Position numbers and translations under genes: made by a program
In this document: positions 1 to 5,410 of the stretch, one piece after another
Position numbering within the stretch: the stretch's first letter is position 1
How the letters are laid out: every line of letters starts with the position of its first letter
The notes under the pieces: model-generated
Told to the model about the DNA's origin: nothing
What the model saw: only the letters and a program-made list of their open reading frames with translations
Database searches by the model: none
Assembly (NCBI GenBank): GCA_020844525.1
Contig: JAJGAH010000198.1
Span: 1-5,410, forward strand
Reading direction: 5' to 3'
Source of the DNA: Eubacterium sp.
Lineage (GTDB): Bacteria; Bacillota; Clostridia; Lachnospirales; Lachnospiraceae
Length of the DNA: 5,410 nucleotides

Positions 1-185
1 CCGCCCTTCTTGAACGTGGCTCTTAAGTTATCAAATGCTTGCGGTCTCCATGTATCTCCAAGGAATTTCTGGACTGTATCAATGACCTTGATGTAGCCAT
101 CTTCCTTATTGGCAGTTTTGATTACCTGATTTAAAACAAGCTCAAATGCTTTTCTCTCAGCTGCATGTACAATTGCGTTTGGCAT
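1..185 (-). CDS. Unrecognised protein, N-terminal fragment
   Basis: An open frame begins at the ATG read from 185 to 183 and runs off the left edge after 61 complete codons. An ideal AGGAGG ribosome binding site (194-199) lies 8 bases upstream and a good promoter precedes it, so the start is well supported. The fragment begins MPNAIVHAAERKAFELVLNQ and is soluble. It looks helical and rich in charged residues, with no signal peptide, membrane segment or complete motif. I do not recognise the family with confidence. The general pattern (a helix, a stretch about KVIDTVQKFLG, then a basic region ending KKG) faintly recalls the N-terminal helical extension of some clostridial radical SAM proteins. 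No CxxxCxxC motif is present in the visible part, so that is only a guess. It is a separate transcription unit from azlCD. Confidence 0.75.
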   Translation of the reverse strand, partial: MPNAIVHAAERKAFELVLNQVIKTANKEDGYIKVIDTVQKFLGDTWRPQAFDNLRATFKKG

Positions 186-193
186 AAATTGAA

Positions 194-199
194 CCTCCT
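194..199 (-). promoter_or_regulatory. Ribosome binding site of the truncated gene
   Basis: A perfect AGGAGG on the minus strand sits 8 bases before the ATG at 185. It fixes the start of an otherwise unrecognised partial gene. Confidence 0.8.
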
Positions 200-204
200 G
201 ATCA

Positions 205-223
205 TGACATTCTTCTGACATTC
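205..223 (-). repeat. Direct repeat at the transcription start region, possible operator
   Basis: The octamer GAATGTCA (minus strand) occurs twice, at 216-223 and 205-212, with an 11-base period. The pair lies between the -10 box (228-233) and the ribosome binding site (194-199), so it covers the expected transcription start. Two copies one helical turn apart at this place could be a repressor site. That function is inferred; the repeat itself is seen. Confidence 0.35.
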
Positions 224-227
224 AACA

Positions 228-256
228 ATTATAAAATTTTGATAAATAAAAGTCGA
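228..256 (-). promoter_or_regulatory. Sigma-A-type promoter for the truncated gene
   Basis: Reading the minus strand, TCGACT (251-256, four of six matches to TTGACA) is followed after exactly 17 bases by a perfect TATAAT (228-233). The surroundings are AT-rich. Transcription would start near 221, giving a leader of about 35 nt that holds the AGGAGG site. Confidence 0.65.
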
Positions 257-277
257 GTGCAATCCAATCAAAACAGT

Positions 278-313
278 GGGACAAAATAAATTACATGTCC
301 AATTAGGGGACAA
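278..313. repeat. Cluster of three GGACA/TGTCC boxes
   Basis: On the minus strand TTGTCCC occurs at 307-313 and again at 278-284, 29 bases apart. An inverted GGACA (296-300) lies between them. The upstream pair forms an inverted repeat, TGTCC-7-GGACA. The cluster lies between the azlD stop and the promoter of the truncated gene, starting 22 bases upstream of its -35 box. It could be an activator site, a weak terminator for azlCD (a T-rich stretch follows the inverted repeat), or a remnant of a mobile element end. The sequence alone does not decide. Confidence 0.35.
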
Positions 314-348
314 CTCAAAGTAACTGTCTAATGGTCATTTTCTGCATA

Positions 349-684
349 TCAGAAGACAACCTGTATGAGAAGCATATATACAATGGTGCCGCCGGCAATG
401 GATAAGAGCATCTGTTTCTTCCACAAATGAAGACCTGCAGTTACAGCAATGGCGATTGCTTCCGGAACACCATGTGAACCTGACAGAGGGCTTACATCCT
501 TCAGGCAGTACACAACGAGCATGCCAAACACCGCACAGGGAAGTGCCTTGCCCAGGTACTGTATGAATTTTGGCGTAGGCCTGTCGGATGAAAAGATCAG
601 AAATGGCAGAAACCTGGTCAGCATGGTTCCCCCCGCGCAGATTGCAATGGTAATAATCTGCTGTGGCAGTGTCATAGGACTCAT
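349..684 (-). CDS. azlD: AzlD-family branched-chain amino acid exporter subunit
   Basis: The protein has 111 residues, the usual size for AzlD/YgaH/BrnE, the small subunit that works with AzlC to export branched-chain amino acids. It is very hydrophobic, with about four membrane segments (roughly residues 8-31, 46-61, 74-88 and 93-110). The stretch [12 protein letters not shown] near residues 20-31 is typical of the family, in which a conserved TRxxPF motif occurs in the first segment. The start codon overlaps the azlC stop as ATGA, which implies translational coupling. An AGGAGG site (695-700) encoded within the azlC tail lies 10 bases upstream, a slightly long spacing; the next ATG, three codons in, would be too far away. 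The exact substrate is inferred from the family. Confidence 0.9.
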   Translation of the reverse strand: MSPMTLPQQIITIAICAGGTMLTRFLPFLIFSSDRPTPKFIQYLGKALPCAVFGMLVVYCLKDVSPLSGSHGVPEAIAIAVTAGLHLWKKQMLLSIAGGTIVYMLLIQVVF

Positions 685-1391
685 GTATGATCTACCTCCT
701 TTTCCTCCGCAGCAAGAGCAATCGGATTCCTGAAGATGGCAAGGAGCAACAGAATCAGTGCCATGGAAGGGATCATGAACCGATCAGGTCCAAAAATGAC
801 CAGGCACAAAGCAGTCGCTCCGAGCCCTATGATTCCGGTATATTTCTTCTTCTCCTGCATCCACTGATTCATGAATATAGTGACAAACATTGCGGTCATG
901 ACAAAATCAAGGCCTTTTGTATTAAACTGCAGATGCGCCCCGACAAGACCTCCTATGGTTGCACCGGACACCCAGTATGCATAGTCAAGTACGGTGACGA
1001 AGAGCATAAACCACCCCCGGTCCACACCATCAGGAATCCTTGCAGTATAGTTGATTGAAAAGGTCTCATCGCACATGCCAAAGATCAGAAATAGCTTCTT
1101 CCAGCCCATACCCTTATAGCGATCGAGCATGGTGATCCCGTAGAACAGATGCCTGGCCTGTACCAGAATGGTCACAGTTAATGCTGCAAGCGGTGAAAAT
1201 TTCGACAGCAGCATGGATGCTGTGATAAATTCCAGTGACCCGCCAAAAATCAGCATACTCATCAGCATCGGGTAAACAAAAGGGAAACCATTCTTGTTCA
1301 TCAGAATGCCATAAGCAAGTGCCAGAAACCAGAATCCGGCAAAAATTGGCAGCGTGCATGGAAATGCAGCACGCAGCGCCTTCCTTCGCAT
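681..1391 (-). CDS. azlC: AzlC-family branched-chain amino acid exporter subunit
   Basis: A 236-residue membrane protein of the AzlC/YgaZ/BrnF family, the large subunit of the two-part branched-chain amino acid exporter (azaleucine resistance in Bacillus, YgaZH in Escherichia, BrnFE in Corynebacterium). Typical family blocks are visible: FGGSLEF near residues 49-55, [12 protein letters not shown] near 78-89, DETFS near 108-112, and [13 protein letters not shown] near 161-173 followed by NQW. Several hydrophobic helices run through to about residue 220, and the tail is short and charged. The start is supported by AAAGGAG (1399-1405), 7 bases upstream. The gene lies downstream of rpsI, from which a strong terminator separates it, and overlaps azlD by four bases. 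Export of valine, leucine, isoleucine or related compounds is inferred from homology. Confidence 0.92.
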   Translation of the reverse strand: MRRKALRAAFPCTLPIFAGFWFLALAYGILMNKNGFPFVYPMLMSMLIFGGSLEFITASMLLSKFSPLAALTVTILVQARHLFYGITMLDRYKGMGWKKLFLIFGMCDETFSINYTARIPDGVDRGWFMLFVTVLDYAYWVSGATIGGLVGAHLQFNTKGLDFVMTAMFVTIFMNQWMQEKKKYTGIIGLGATALCLVIFGPDRFMIPSMALILLLLAIFRNPIALAAEEKEVDHT

Positions 1392-1407
1392 AGGCAGACT
1401 CCTTTCT

Positions 1408-1420
1408 CCACAAAAGGTGG
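1408..1420 (-). other. Small hairpin next to the azlC ribosome binding site
   Basis: On the minus strand CCAC and GTGG enclose a five-base loop (CTTTT), ending two bases before the AAAGGAG of azlC. The stem has only four pairs and may be chance, but it could affect ribosome access. Confidence 0.2.
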
Positions 1421-1429
1421 CTGTGCAGG

Positions 1430-1465
1430 AAAAAGCCCCGGAAAGGCATTGCCTTCCAGGGCTTT
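1430..1465 (-). terminator. Rho-independent terminator after rpsI
   Basis: Reading the minus strand, AAAGCCCTGGAAGGC (1465-1451) pairs with GCCTTTCCGGGGCTTT (1447-1432) around a three-base loop, with one bulged base and one G-T pair. A run of five T ends at 1430. The stem is long and GC-rich at its base, and the T-run favours leftward termination. It lies 37 bases beyond the rpsI stop, so it most likely ends the rplM-rpsI transcript. It is also within the leader of azlC, whose ATG follows 38 bases after the T-run. Confidence 0.85.
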
Positions 1466-1481
1466 CATAAATTCCAAATCA

Positions 1482-1497
1482 TCTTCCACAGGGAAGA
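1482..1497 (-). other. Short hairpin between rpsI and the terminator
   Basis: On the minus strand TCTTCC and GGAAGA form a six-pair stem around the loop CTGT, just after the rpsI stop codon. Its CTTCC arm could also pair with the GGAAG in the left arm of the terminator stem, giving a weak competing structure. This is seen as complementarity only. Confidence 0.25.
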
Positions 1498-1502
1498 AAT
1501 CA

Positions 1503-1895
1503 TTATCTCTTGGAGAACTGCGGAGCGCGACGTGCCTTCTTGAGACCGTACTTCTTACGCTCTTTCATACGAGGATCACGGGTAAGGAATCCTTCTGCCT
1601 TCAGTGCCGGCTTGTTCTCAGGATCAACCTGAAGAAGTGCACGGGAAATACCATGACGGATTGCACCGGCCTGACCGGTAAATCCACCACCATGAACATT
1701 TACAAGTACATCAAACTTGTCTGTATTGCTGGTAGCTACGAGAGGCTGACGTACAATGGTCTTCAGTGTCTCAAGCCCGAAATAGTCATCAATGTCTCTT
1801 TTATTTACAGTGATCTTGCCAGTACCCGGTACAAGGTAAACTCTGGCGATAGATTTTTTTCTTCTTCCGGTTCCATAATACTTTTCGTTAGCCAT
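1503..1895 (-). CDS. rpsI: 30S ribosomal protein S9 (uS9)
   Basis: A complete 130-residue S9, the normal bacterial length. It carries the family hallmarks: [12 protein letters not shown] near residues 8-19, [20 protein letters not shown] near 69-88, and the strongly basic C-terminal end with [12 protein letters not shown] and a terminal QFSKR. The conserved tail of S9 reaches the P-site tRNA in the small subunit. The start ATG at 1895 follows a GGGAGG site (1905-1910) by 9 bases. It is 15 bases downstream of rplM, the universal L13-S9 gene pair, and ends before a strong terminator. Nothing is odd in the protein. Confidence 0.98.
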   Translation of the reverse strand: MANEKYYGTGRRKKSIARVYLVPGTGKITVNKRDIDDYFGLETLKTIVRQPLVATSNTDKFDVLVNVHGGGFTGQAGAIRHGISRALLQVDPENKPALKAEGFLTRDPRMKERKKYGLKKARRAPQFSKR

Positions 1896-1910
1896 TTGTT
1901 CTTCCCTCCC

Positions 1911-2339
1911 TTAGAATGTGAGCACTTCCGGTTTCTGAGCTGCATGCGGATGCTCAGCACCTGCGTATACATGAAGCTTTGTAATCATTTCTCTTCCAAG
2001 GGGGCCCTTCGGGAGCATGCCCTTTACAGCGAACTCAATGACTCTCTCCGGATGCTTTGCAAGCATTTCCTTAAGAGTTGTCTCCTTCAGACTTCCAACA
2101 TAGTCAGAATGTCTGTAGTAGATCTTCTGCTCGAGCTTCTTGCCGGTCACTTTGATCTTGTCGGCATTCACTACAATTACATAATCTCCGGTATCTACGT
2201 TCGGAGTGAACTCCGGTTTGTTCTTTCCTCTGAGAATAGAAGCGACCTCAGAAGCAAGACGTCCGAGAACCATTCCGGAAGCATCAACGACATACCATTT
2301 CTTCTCTAACTTATCCGGATTAGCCATATATGTTTTCAT
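1911..2339 (-). CDS. rplM: 50S ribosomal protein L13 (uL13)
   Basis: A complete 142-residue L13 starting [20 protein letters not shown], an early-assembly protein of the large subunit. Family features include [20 protein letters not shown] near residues 22-41, [12 protein letters not shown] near 57-68, the YYRHSDYVG segment near 74-82, the [11 protein letters not shown] loop near 102-112, and [16 protein letters not shown] near 117-132. An in-frame ATG at 2357 would add six residues, but a perfect AGGAGG (2348-2353) lies 8 bases before the ATG at 2339, and L13 proteins normally begin MKT. I therefore chose 2339. The gene is first in the rplM-rpsI unit, with its own promoter and a long leader. 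Confidence 0.98.
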   Translation of the reverse strand: MKTYMANPDKLEKKWYVVDASGMVLGRLASEVASILRGKNKPEFTPNVDTGDYVIVVNADKIKVTGKKLEQKIYYRHSDYVGSLKETTLKEMLAKHPERVIEFAVKGMLPKGPLGREMITKLHVYAGAEHPHAAQKPEVLTF

Positions 2340-2347
2340 GGTAACAA

Positions 2348-2353
2348 CCTCCT
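2348..2353 (-). promoter_or_regulatory. Ribosome binding site deciding the rplM start
   Basis: AGGAGG on the minus strand, 8 bases before the ATG at 2339. It lies inside the six-codon extension that the in-frame ATG at 2357 would give, which argues against that longer start. Confidence 0.9.
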
Positions 2354-2364
2354 GCATGAATGAA

Positions 2365-2388
2365 CTACAGCACGGAATACCGCTGTAG
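2365..2388 (-). other. Hairpin just upstream of the rplM ribosome binding site
   Basis: On the minus strand CTACAGC and GCTGTAG form a perfect seven-pair stem. GG and CC can pair inside it around TATT, with two unpaired bases. The hairpin ends 11 bases before AGGAGG. No T-run follows, so it is not a terminator; a role in translation control or in the leader fold is inferred. Confidence 0.55.
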
Positions 2389-2563
2389 GATCCGTTTTGT
2401 CAATGATAGCTTGATGCAATATCCACTGTCCGTATGGTCATGCACCGGAGCATCCGATCTTAGGCTTTCGATCATTATGGATACTCTGTATAACGTCTGA
2501 CCCGATGTATCTTATGTGTTTGGGAGACACTGCAGACACACCTGTCCTGCGCCATACCTAGCT

Positions 2564-2592
2564 ATTTTATATTACAGAAAAACCTGTGTCAA
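2564..2592 (-). promoter_or_regulatory. Sigma-A-type promoter of rplM-rpsI
   Basis: A perfect TTGACA (2587-2592) is followed by exactly 17 bases and then TAAAAT (2564-2569), with TATAAAAT overlapping. It lies in the truA-rplM gap on the coding strand. It would give the rplM-rpsI pair its own strong transcription, starting near 2557, besides any readthrough from truA. Confidence 0.85.
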
Positions 2593-2605
2593 GACCTTTT
2601 TAGGC

Positions 2606-2669
2606 TCTCTGTCCTATTTCGCTCTCCGTCTTTCATCTGCTTTTTCAGGTTCTCCGTCTTCTATGTCTT
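2606..2669 (-). repeat. Purine-rich imperfect repeats between truA and the rplM promoter
   Basis: On the minus strand AAGACGGAGA occurs exactly at 2651-2660 and 2623-2632. Two further copies match at eight of ten positions (2660-2669 and 2606-2615). Spacing is irregular. The stretch is almost all purine on the coding strand and contains no lasting open frame after the truA stop. I also see no strong terminator for truA here, only a four-pair stem about AGTCT-AGACA (2666-2678), so readthrough into rplM is likely. Confidence 0.4.
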
Positions 2670-2676
2670 TTTCAGA

Positions 2677-3492
2677 CTATCCTGCACTTCGTGTTACGCC
2701 TGGCATTTCGCAGTCAGCACTCCTGCGGGCTGTAAAATCCGGCTCCCACTCCGGATACCGGATTTCCATAAGCGTAAGTCCATGTGCCGGTGCTGTAGGT
2801 CCGGCGGAACTGCGGTCTCCGGCAGCCAGAATATCAGGCATTTTATCCGGTGCAACCCTGCCTCTGCCGATCTCAATCAGGGTCCCCGCCAGAATACGTA
2901 CCATATTATAGAGAAAACCGTTTCCGCAGATCCGGAATTTCAGAACATCATCGCTTCTGGATACCTCTGCACTGTAAATGGTGCGTACCGTGCTGCGGTC
3001 CGGATTCGTCTCCCCGGATGCGCGAAAGCTGCGGAAGTCATGCGTTCCGATCAGATATCTGGCGGCCTGATTCATGCGTTCCGTATCCAGCGGAACGTAG
3101 CAGAAATACGAATTGAGTCTTCTCGTCGGGTCCGGGAAACGACGGTTTAGAATATTATATTCATAGGTTTTGATTGTAGATGTAAATCTTGGATGAAAGG
3201 TACCGGGTACCTCCCTGGATCCCTGGATCCGGATGTCCTCAGGCAGCCTTGTATTGAGTGCATAAGAATATTTGTCCCCTAGCATGCGGGCATTGGTGTC
3301 AAAAACAGCCACATTTCCCCTCGCATGTACACCCGCATCCGTTCTGCTTGCCCCGATCGTGTGGATCTCCTCTCCTGTCAGGGCAGAAAGTGCATCATTG
3401 AGCACCTGCTGAACAGTGATTTCGTTGGGCTGAACCTGCCACCCGCAGTAGTTCGTGCCATCATATGCAACGCTCAGCATCACACGCTTCAT
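2677..3492 (-). CDS. truA: tRNA pseudouridine synthase A
   Basis: A 271-residue protein of the TruA family, which converts uridines 38 to 40 of the tRNA anticodon arm to pseudouridine in the cytoplasm. The catalytic motif SRTDAGVHA is present at residues 49-57, with the nucleophile at Asp52. Other family blocks are the N-terminal YDGTNYCGWQ (10-19), LNTRLPEDIRI near 79-89, FHPRFTST near 99-106, and the C-terminal GNGFLYNMVRILAGTL near residue 190 onward. The length is within the family range with a slightly extended tail. The start ATG follows a GGAAGGA site 7 bases upstream and lies 21 bases after ecfT, so it is probably cotranscribed with the ECF genes. The order ecfT-truA-rplM-rpsI is conserved in Firmicutes. 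Confidence 0.97.
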   Translation of the reverse strand: MKRVMLSVAYDGTNYCGWQVQPNEITVQQVLNDALSALTGEEIHTIGASRTDAGVHARGNVAVFDTNARMLGDKYSYALNTRLPEDIRIQGSREVPGTFHPRFTSTIKTYEYNILNRRFPDPTRRLNSYFCYVPLDTERMNQAARYLIGTHDFRSFRASGETNPDRSTVRTIYSAEVSRSDDVLKFRICGNGFLYNMVRILAGTLIEIGRGRVAPDKMPDILAAGDRSSAGPTAPAHGLTLMEIRYPEWEPDFTARRSADCEMPGVTRSAG

Positions 3493-3513
3493 AACAAAAT
3501 CCTTCCCCGCCTG

Positions 3514-4317
3514 TTACCAGTGCAGAAGAACCCGCATCAGCATTGCTGCCGCAAGGTAACAGAAAAGAATCATATAAGCAGCATAGTCACGGGCCTGATA
3601 GACCAGCGGCCGCATCTGGGTCCGTCCTTCTCCGCCATGATAGCACCGTGCCTCCATGGCAAGTGCAAGGTCATTTGCTCTGCGAAAGGCTGATACAAAG
3701 AGCGGTACGAGAATCGGGACCATCGCCCTGACCCTCTGAATGACATTTCCACTCTCAAAATCTGCGCCCCTTGCCATCTGCGCCTTTTTGATCTTGTCCG
3801 TCTCCTCCATCAGAATAGGAATGAAACGGAGGGCGATCGACATCATCATTGCAATTTCATGCACAGGAACGTGTACCTTCTTCAACGGACGGAACAGTGC
3901 CTCCATCGCATCGGTCAGCTTGTTCGGCGTCGTTGTAAGTGTCATGATGGAACAGCCGATGATCAGGTACACCAGCCGGATCGCCATCTTGGCGGCTGTG
4001 CTTATACCCTCCCGTGTGATATGCAGTATACCAAACTGCCAGACAATGGTTCCCTGGGTCAGAAACAGGTTCAGAATCATTGTAAAAATCAGAAGGATCC
4101 AGATAGCCTTCAGGCCACGGACCATAAAACCGAAAGGTACCTTTGACAGTCTGATCACTGCAATCAGAAACACCGTTCCAAGCACATACCCCCAGGTATG
4201 AAAGATAAACAGTGAGACGATGTAAATCAGGGTTCCGATAAACTTTACTCTCGGGTCCAGTTTATGAAGCAGCGAATCAGCCGGATAATACTGGCCTATA
4301 GTGATATCCTTAAACAT
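3514..4317 (-). CDS. ecfT: ECF transporter transmembrane protein EcfT
   Basis: A 267-residue membrane protein, the scaffold subunit that couples the two ATPases to interchangeable substrate-binding S components in energy-coupling factor transporters for vitamins and related nutrients. Hydrophobic segments lie near residues 26-56, 70-88, 112-127 and 245-263. The cytosolic region carries the two conserved Ala-Arg coupling motifs, ARG at 182-184 and ARC at 223-225 (in AMEARCYHGG), which contact the ATPase grooves. The second motif has Cys where many members have Gly, a common variant. The ATG directly abuts the ecfA2 stop (TAAATG), and a GGGAG site (4325-4329) lies in the last ecfA2 codons, so translation is probably coupled. 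In the older naming this is cbiQ. Confidence 0.95.
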   Translation of the reverse strand: MFKDITIGQYYPADSLLHKLDPRVKFIGTLIYIVSLFIFHTWGYVLGTVFLIAVIRLSKVPFGFMVRGLKAIWILLIFTMILNLFLTQGTIVWQFGILHITREGISTAAKMAIRLVYLIIGCSIMTLTTTPNKLTDAMEALFRPLKKVHVPVHEIAMMMSIALRFIPILMEETDKIKKAQMARGADFESGNVIQRVRAMVPILVPLFVSAFRRANDLALAMEARCYHGGEGRTQMRPLVYQARDYAAYMILFCYLAAAMLMRVLLHW

Positions 4318-5169
4318 TTACTTTCTCCCAAGCGCATGCAGAATGCTCTCTTCCGCTTCCCCGATTGTTGTGGCATGCACATCAACATCGAGTCCTCTGT
4401 CCTTCAGGGCATGCATGATATAGGTCATCTGCGGTGCTGCCAGTCCCATTTTTTCCAGTTCTTTATAATGTGCAAAAACCTCCCGGGGCGGTGCGTCGTA
4501 AGCCTTTTCTCCATGGTTCATAACGATCAGCTGGTCCACATACTCCGCCACATCTTCCATACTGTGGGATACAAGCACAACCGTAATCCCCCGCTGTTTC
4601 TGCAGGCTGGCAACCTTGTCCAGAATTTCGTCCCGTCCCATCGGATCAAGACCTGCGGTAGGTTCATCCAGTACCAGAACGTCCGGATTCATGGCAAGTA
4701 CACCGGCTATGGCAACTCTTCGCTTCTGACCGCCGGATAACTCAAATGGAGACTTGCCATACAGGGATTCGTCCACTCCCACCTGAGCAAGTGCCTCCTC
4801 CGCCCGCCTCCGGCATTCCTCAGGAGAAAGCCCCTGGTTCTTCGGGCCAAAGCAAACATCTGTGATGACATCTGTCTCAAAGAGCTGATATTCAGGATAT
4901 TGGAAAACCAGACCAACATGAAACCGGAGCTTTCTCCGGTCATACTTGTCACCCCAGATATCCTCATTATTAAAATATACATGTCCCGATGTCGGCTGCA
5001 TCAGGCCATTCAGATGCTGAATCAGCGTCGATTTTCCGCTCCCTGTATGACCGATAATTCCGATGAAATGTCCATCCGGAAGCTCCAGTGAAACGTCCTT
5101 CAGTGCATGCATCTCGTAGGCTGTACCCGGACTATAGGTATAAGTTACATGCTCTAATCTGATCGACAT
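4318..5169 (-). CDS. ecfA2: ECF transporter ATP-binding protein EcfA2
   Basis: A complete 283-residue ABC ATPase, one of the two nucleotide-binding subunits of the ECF energising module. All catalytic elements are intact: Walker A GHTGSGKST (40-48), Q-loop Gln90 in FQYPEYQLF, signature LSGGQKRR (144-151), Walker B VLVLDE (164-169) with the catalytic Glu169, D-loop near 174, and switch His202 in SHSMED. The FQYPEYQLFE form of the Q-loop and the position behind another ECF ATPase indicate the EcfA2 paralogue. The C-terminal part (after about residue 225) resembles the ECF-type tail, with PPREVF followed by helices. The ATG overlaps the ecfA1 stop by one base (TAATG), with a GGAGGA site (5176-5181) 6 bases upstream. 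Confidence 0.96.
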   Translation of the reverse strand: MSIRLEHVTYTYSPGTAYEMHALKDVSLELPDGHFIGIIGHTGSGKSTLIQHLNGLMQPTSGHVYFNNEDIWGDKYDRRKLRFHVGLVFQYPEYQLFETDVITDVCFGPKNQGLSPEECRRRAEEALAQVGVDESLYGKSPFELSGGQKRRVAIAGVLAMNPDVLVLDEPTAGLDPMGRDEILDKVASLQKQRGITVVLVSHSMEDVAEYVDQLIVMNHGEKAYDAPPREVFAHYKELEKMGLAAPQMTYIMHALKDRGLDVDVHATTIGEAEESILHALGRK

Positions 5170-5410
5170 TATTTTTCCTCCGCCCCTGTGCCAGCTTCTG
5201 CCGCTTCCGACTGCTGTCTGTGATAGATCTTCATGATGGCATCCACAAATTCATCTATACTCAGAATGCCCTCCGGAATGTCCAGACCCCTCTTCCGCAG
5301 CGCATGCGCCAGCTGTGTGACATGCGGGACATCCAGACGAAGCGCATGGAGCTCATCCACATGGGAAAAAATCTCCCGTGGTGTTCCCTGCATCACAAGC
5401 CGTCCCTCAT
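5169..5410 (-). CDS. ecfA1: ECF transporter ATP-binding protein EcfA1, C-terminal part
   Basis: The open frame enters from the right edge and ends at TAA (5169-5171), giving about 80 residues. It lacks all nucleotide-binding motifs because these lie beyond the window. What is visible is the typical ECF ATPase tail: EGRLVMQGTPREIFSHVDEL, then LDVPHVTQLAHALRKRG, matching the corresponding part of EcfA2 in layout, and an Ala/Glu-rich end (roughly the last 15 residues). The frame is open through the edge, so the gene is cut by the window rather than truncated. Its place directly before ecfA2 and ecfT, with a one-base overlap, identifies it as the first ATPase of the pair. Confidence 0.9.
   Translation of the reverse strand, partial: EGRLVMQGTPREIFSHVDELHALRLDVPHVTQLAHALRKRGLDIPEGILSIDEFVDAIMKIYHRQQSEAAEAGTGAEEK

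Larger units (their letters stand above)
2340..2557 (-). ncRNA. Long rplM leader, candidate L13 autoregulatory leader
   Basis: From the predicted start near 2557 to the rplM ATG the transcript has about 218 untranslated nucleotides with no convincing small gene. Firmicutes are known to carry an L13 leader, a ribosomal protein autoregulatory element, before rplM-rpsI, and this is the expected place for one. Seen complementarities include a 9-pair helix (2477-2485 with 2418-2426, two G-U pairs), a 6-pair match between 2471-2476 and 2402-2407, a 6-pair match between 2552-2557 and 2432-2437, and a strong hairpin at 2365-2388. I cannot confirm the known consensus structure by eye, and some short pairings are expected by chance. 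The leader's boundaries depend on the inferred start site. Confidence 0.5.

Noticed and set aside
131..313. Minus-strand open frame overlapping the truncated gene's promoter and start
   Set aside because: It runs in another frame through the promoter, repeats and ribosome binding site, so it is not a credible gene.
341..360. Short inverted repeat around the azlD stop codon, considered as a terminator
   Set aside because: The stem has only about five pairs and no T-run follows, so it does not qualify as a rho-independent terminator.
1301..1489. Minus-strand open frame from the rpsI-azlC gap into azlC, considered as an azlC leader peptide
   Set aside because: It is encoded largely by the terminator stem and overlaps azlC out of frame. 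It has no run of Leu, Ile or Val codons and no ribosome binding site, so a leader-peptide attenuator is not supported.
1449..2309. Long plus-strand open frame (286 codons) opposite rpsI and rplM
   Set aside because: It is fully antisense to two certain ribosomal protein genes, and its product has no recognisable features. I treat it as a by-product of codon use in those genes.
2516..2911. Plus-strand open frame opposite the end of truA and the rplM promoter region
   Set aside because: It crosses the rplM promoter and truA tail on the wrong strand, and the composition is unlike a real protein.
3213..3228. Tandem CCCTGGAT duplication inside truA, considered as a slippage or phase-variation site
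   Set aside because: There are only two copies, the truA frame is intact through them, and the encoded segment fits the family, so this looks like chance.
3740..4201. Plus-strand open frame of 153 codons opposite ecfT
   Set aside because: It is antisense to a clear transmembrane gene, and its hydrophobic look mirrors the opposite strand. There is no independent support.

Overview
All convincing genes in this window lie on the minus strand, so the region reads from right to left. Ribosomal proteins L13 and S9 and the block ecfA1-ecfA2-ecfT-truA-rplM-rpsI point to a Firmicute. The protein sequences, the AGGAGG-type ribosome binding sites and the moderate base composition suggest a Clostridia member, probably Lachnospiraceae (inference).

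Right part (5410 to 3514): the tail of ecfA1, then complete ecfA2 and ecfT. Together they encode the shared energising module of a group II energy-coupling factor (ECF) vitamin/micronutrient transporter. The genes overlap or abut (TAATG, then TAAATG). No substrate-binding S component is visible here, as is usual for modules that serve S components encoded elsewhere. truA (tRNA pseudouridine synthase) follows after 21 bases.

Middle (2676 to 1503): a 337-base gap separates truA from rplM. It holds a purine-rich repetitive stretch, a strong sigma-A-type promoter (TTGACA, 17 bases, TAAAAT) and a leader of about 218 nt before rplM. The leader's length and position match the place where Firmicutes carry an autoregulatory L13 leader. 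rplM and rpsI follow as a tight pair and end at a clear rho-independent terminator.

Left part (1502 to 1): azlC and azlD, overlapping by ATGA, encode a two-subunit branched-chain amino acid exporter. azlC starts only 38 bases after the terminator T-run, which leaves little room for a separate promoter. After azlD comes an AT-rich gap of 163 bases with GGACA-type boxes and a good promoter. It leads into an unrecognised gene cut by the window edge after about 61 codons.

Overall this is mostly a conserved housekeeping neighbourhood. I see no mobile element, CRISPR array, RNA gene or clearly new system. The items most worth checking are the rplM leader, the terminator/azlC junction and the putative control sites upstream of the truncated gene.
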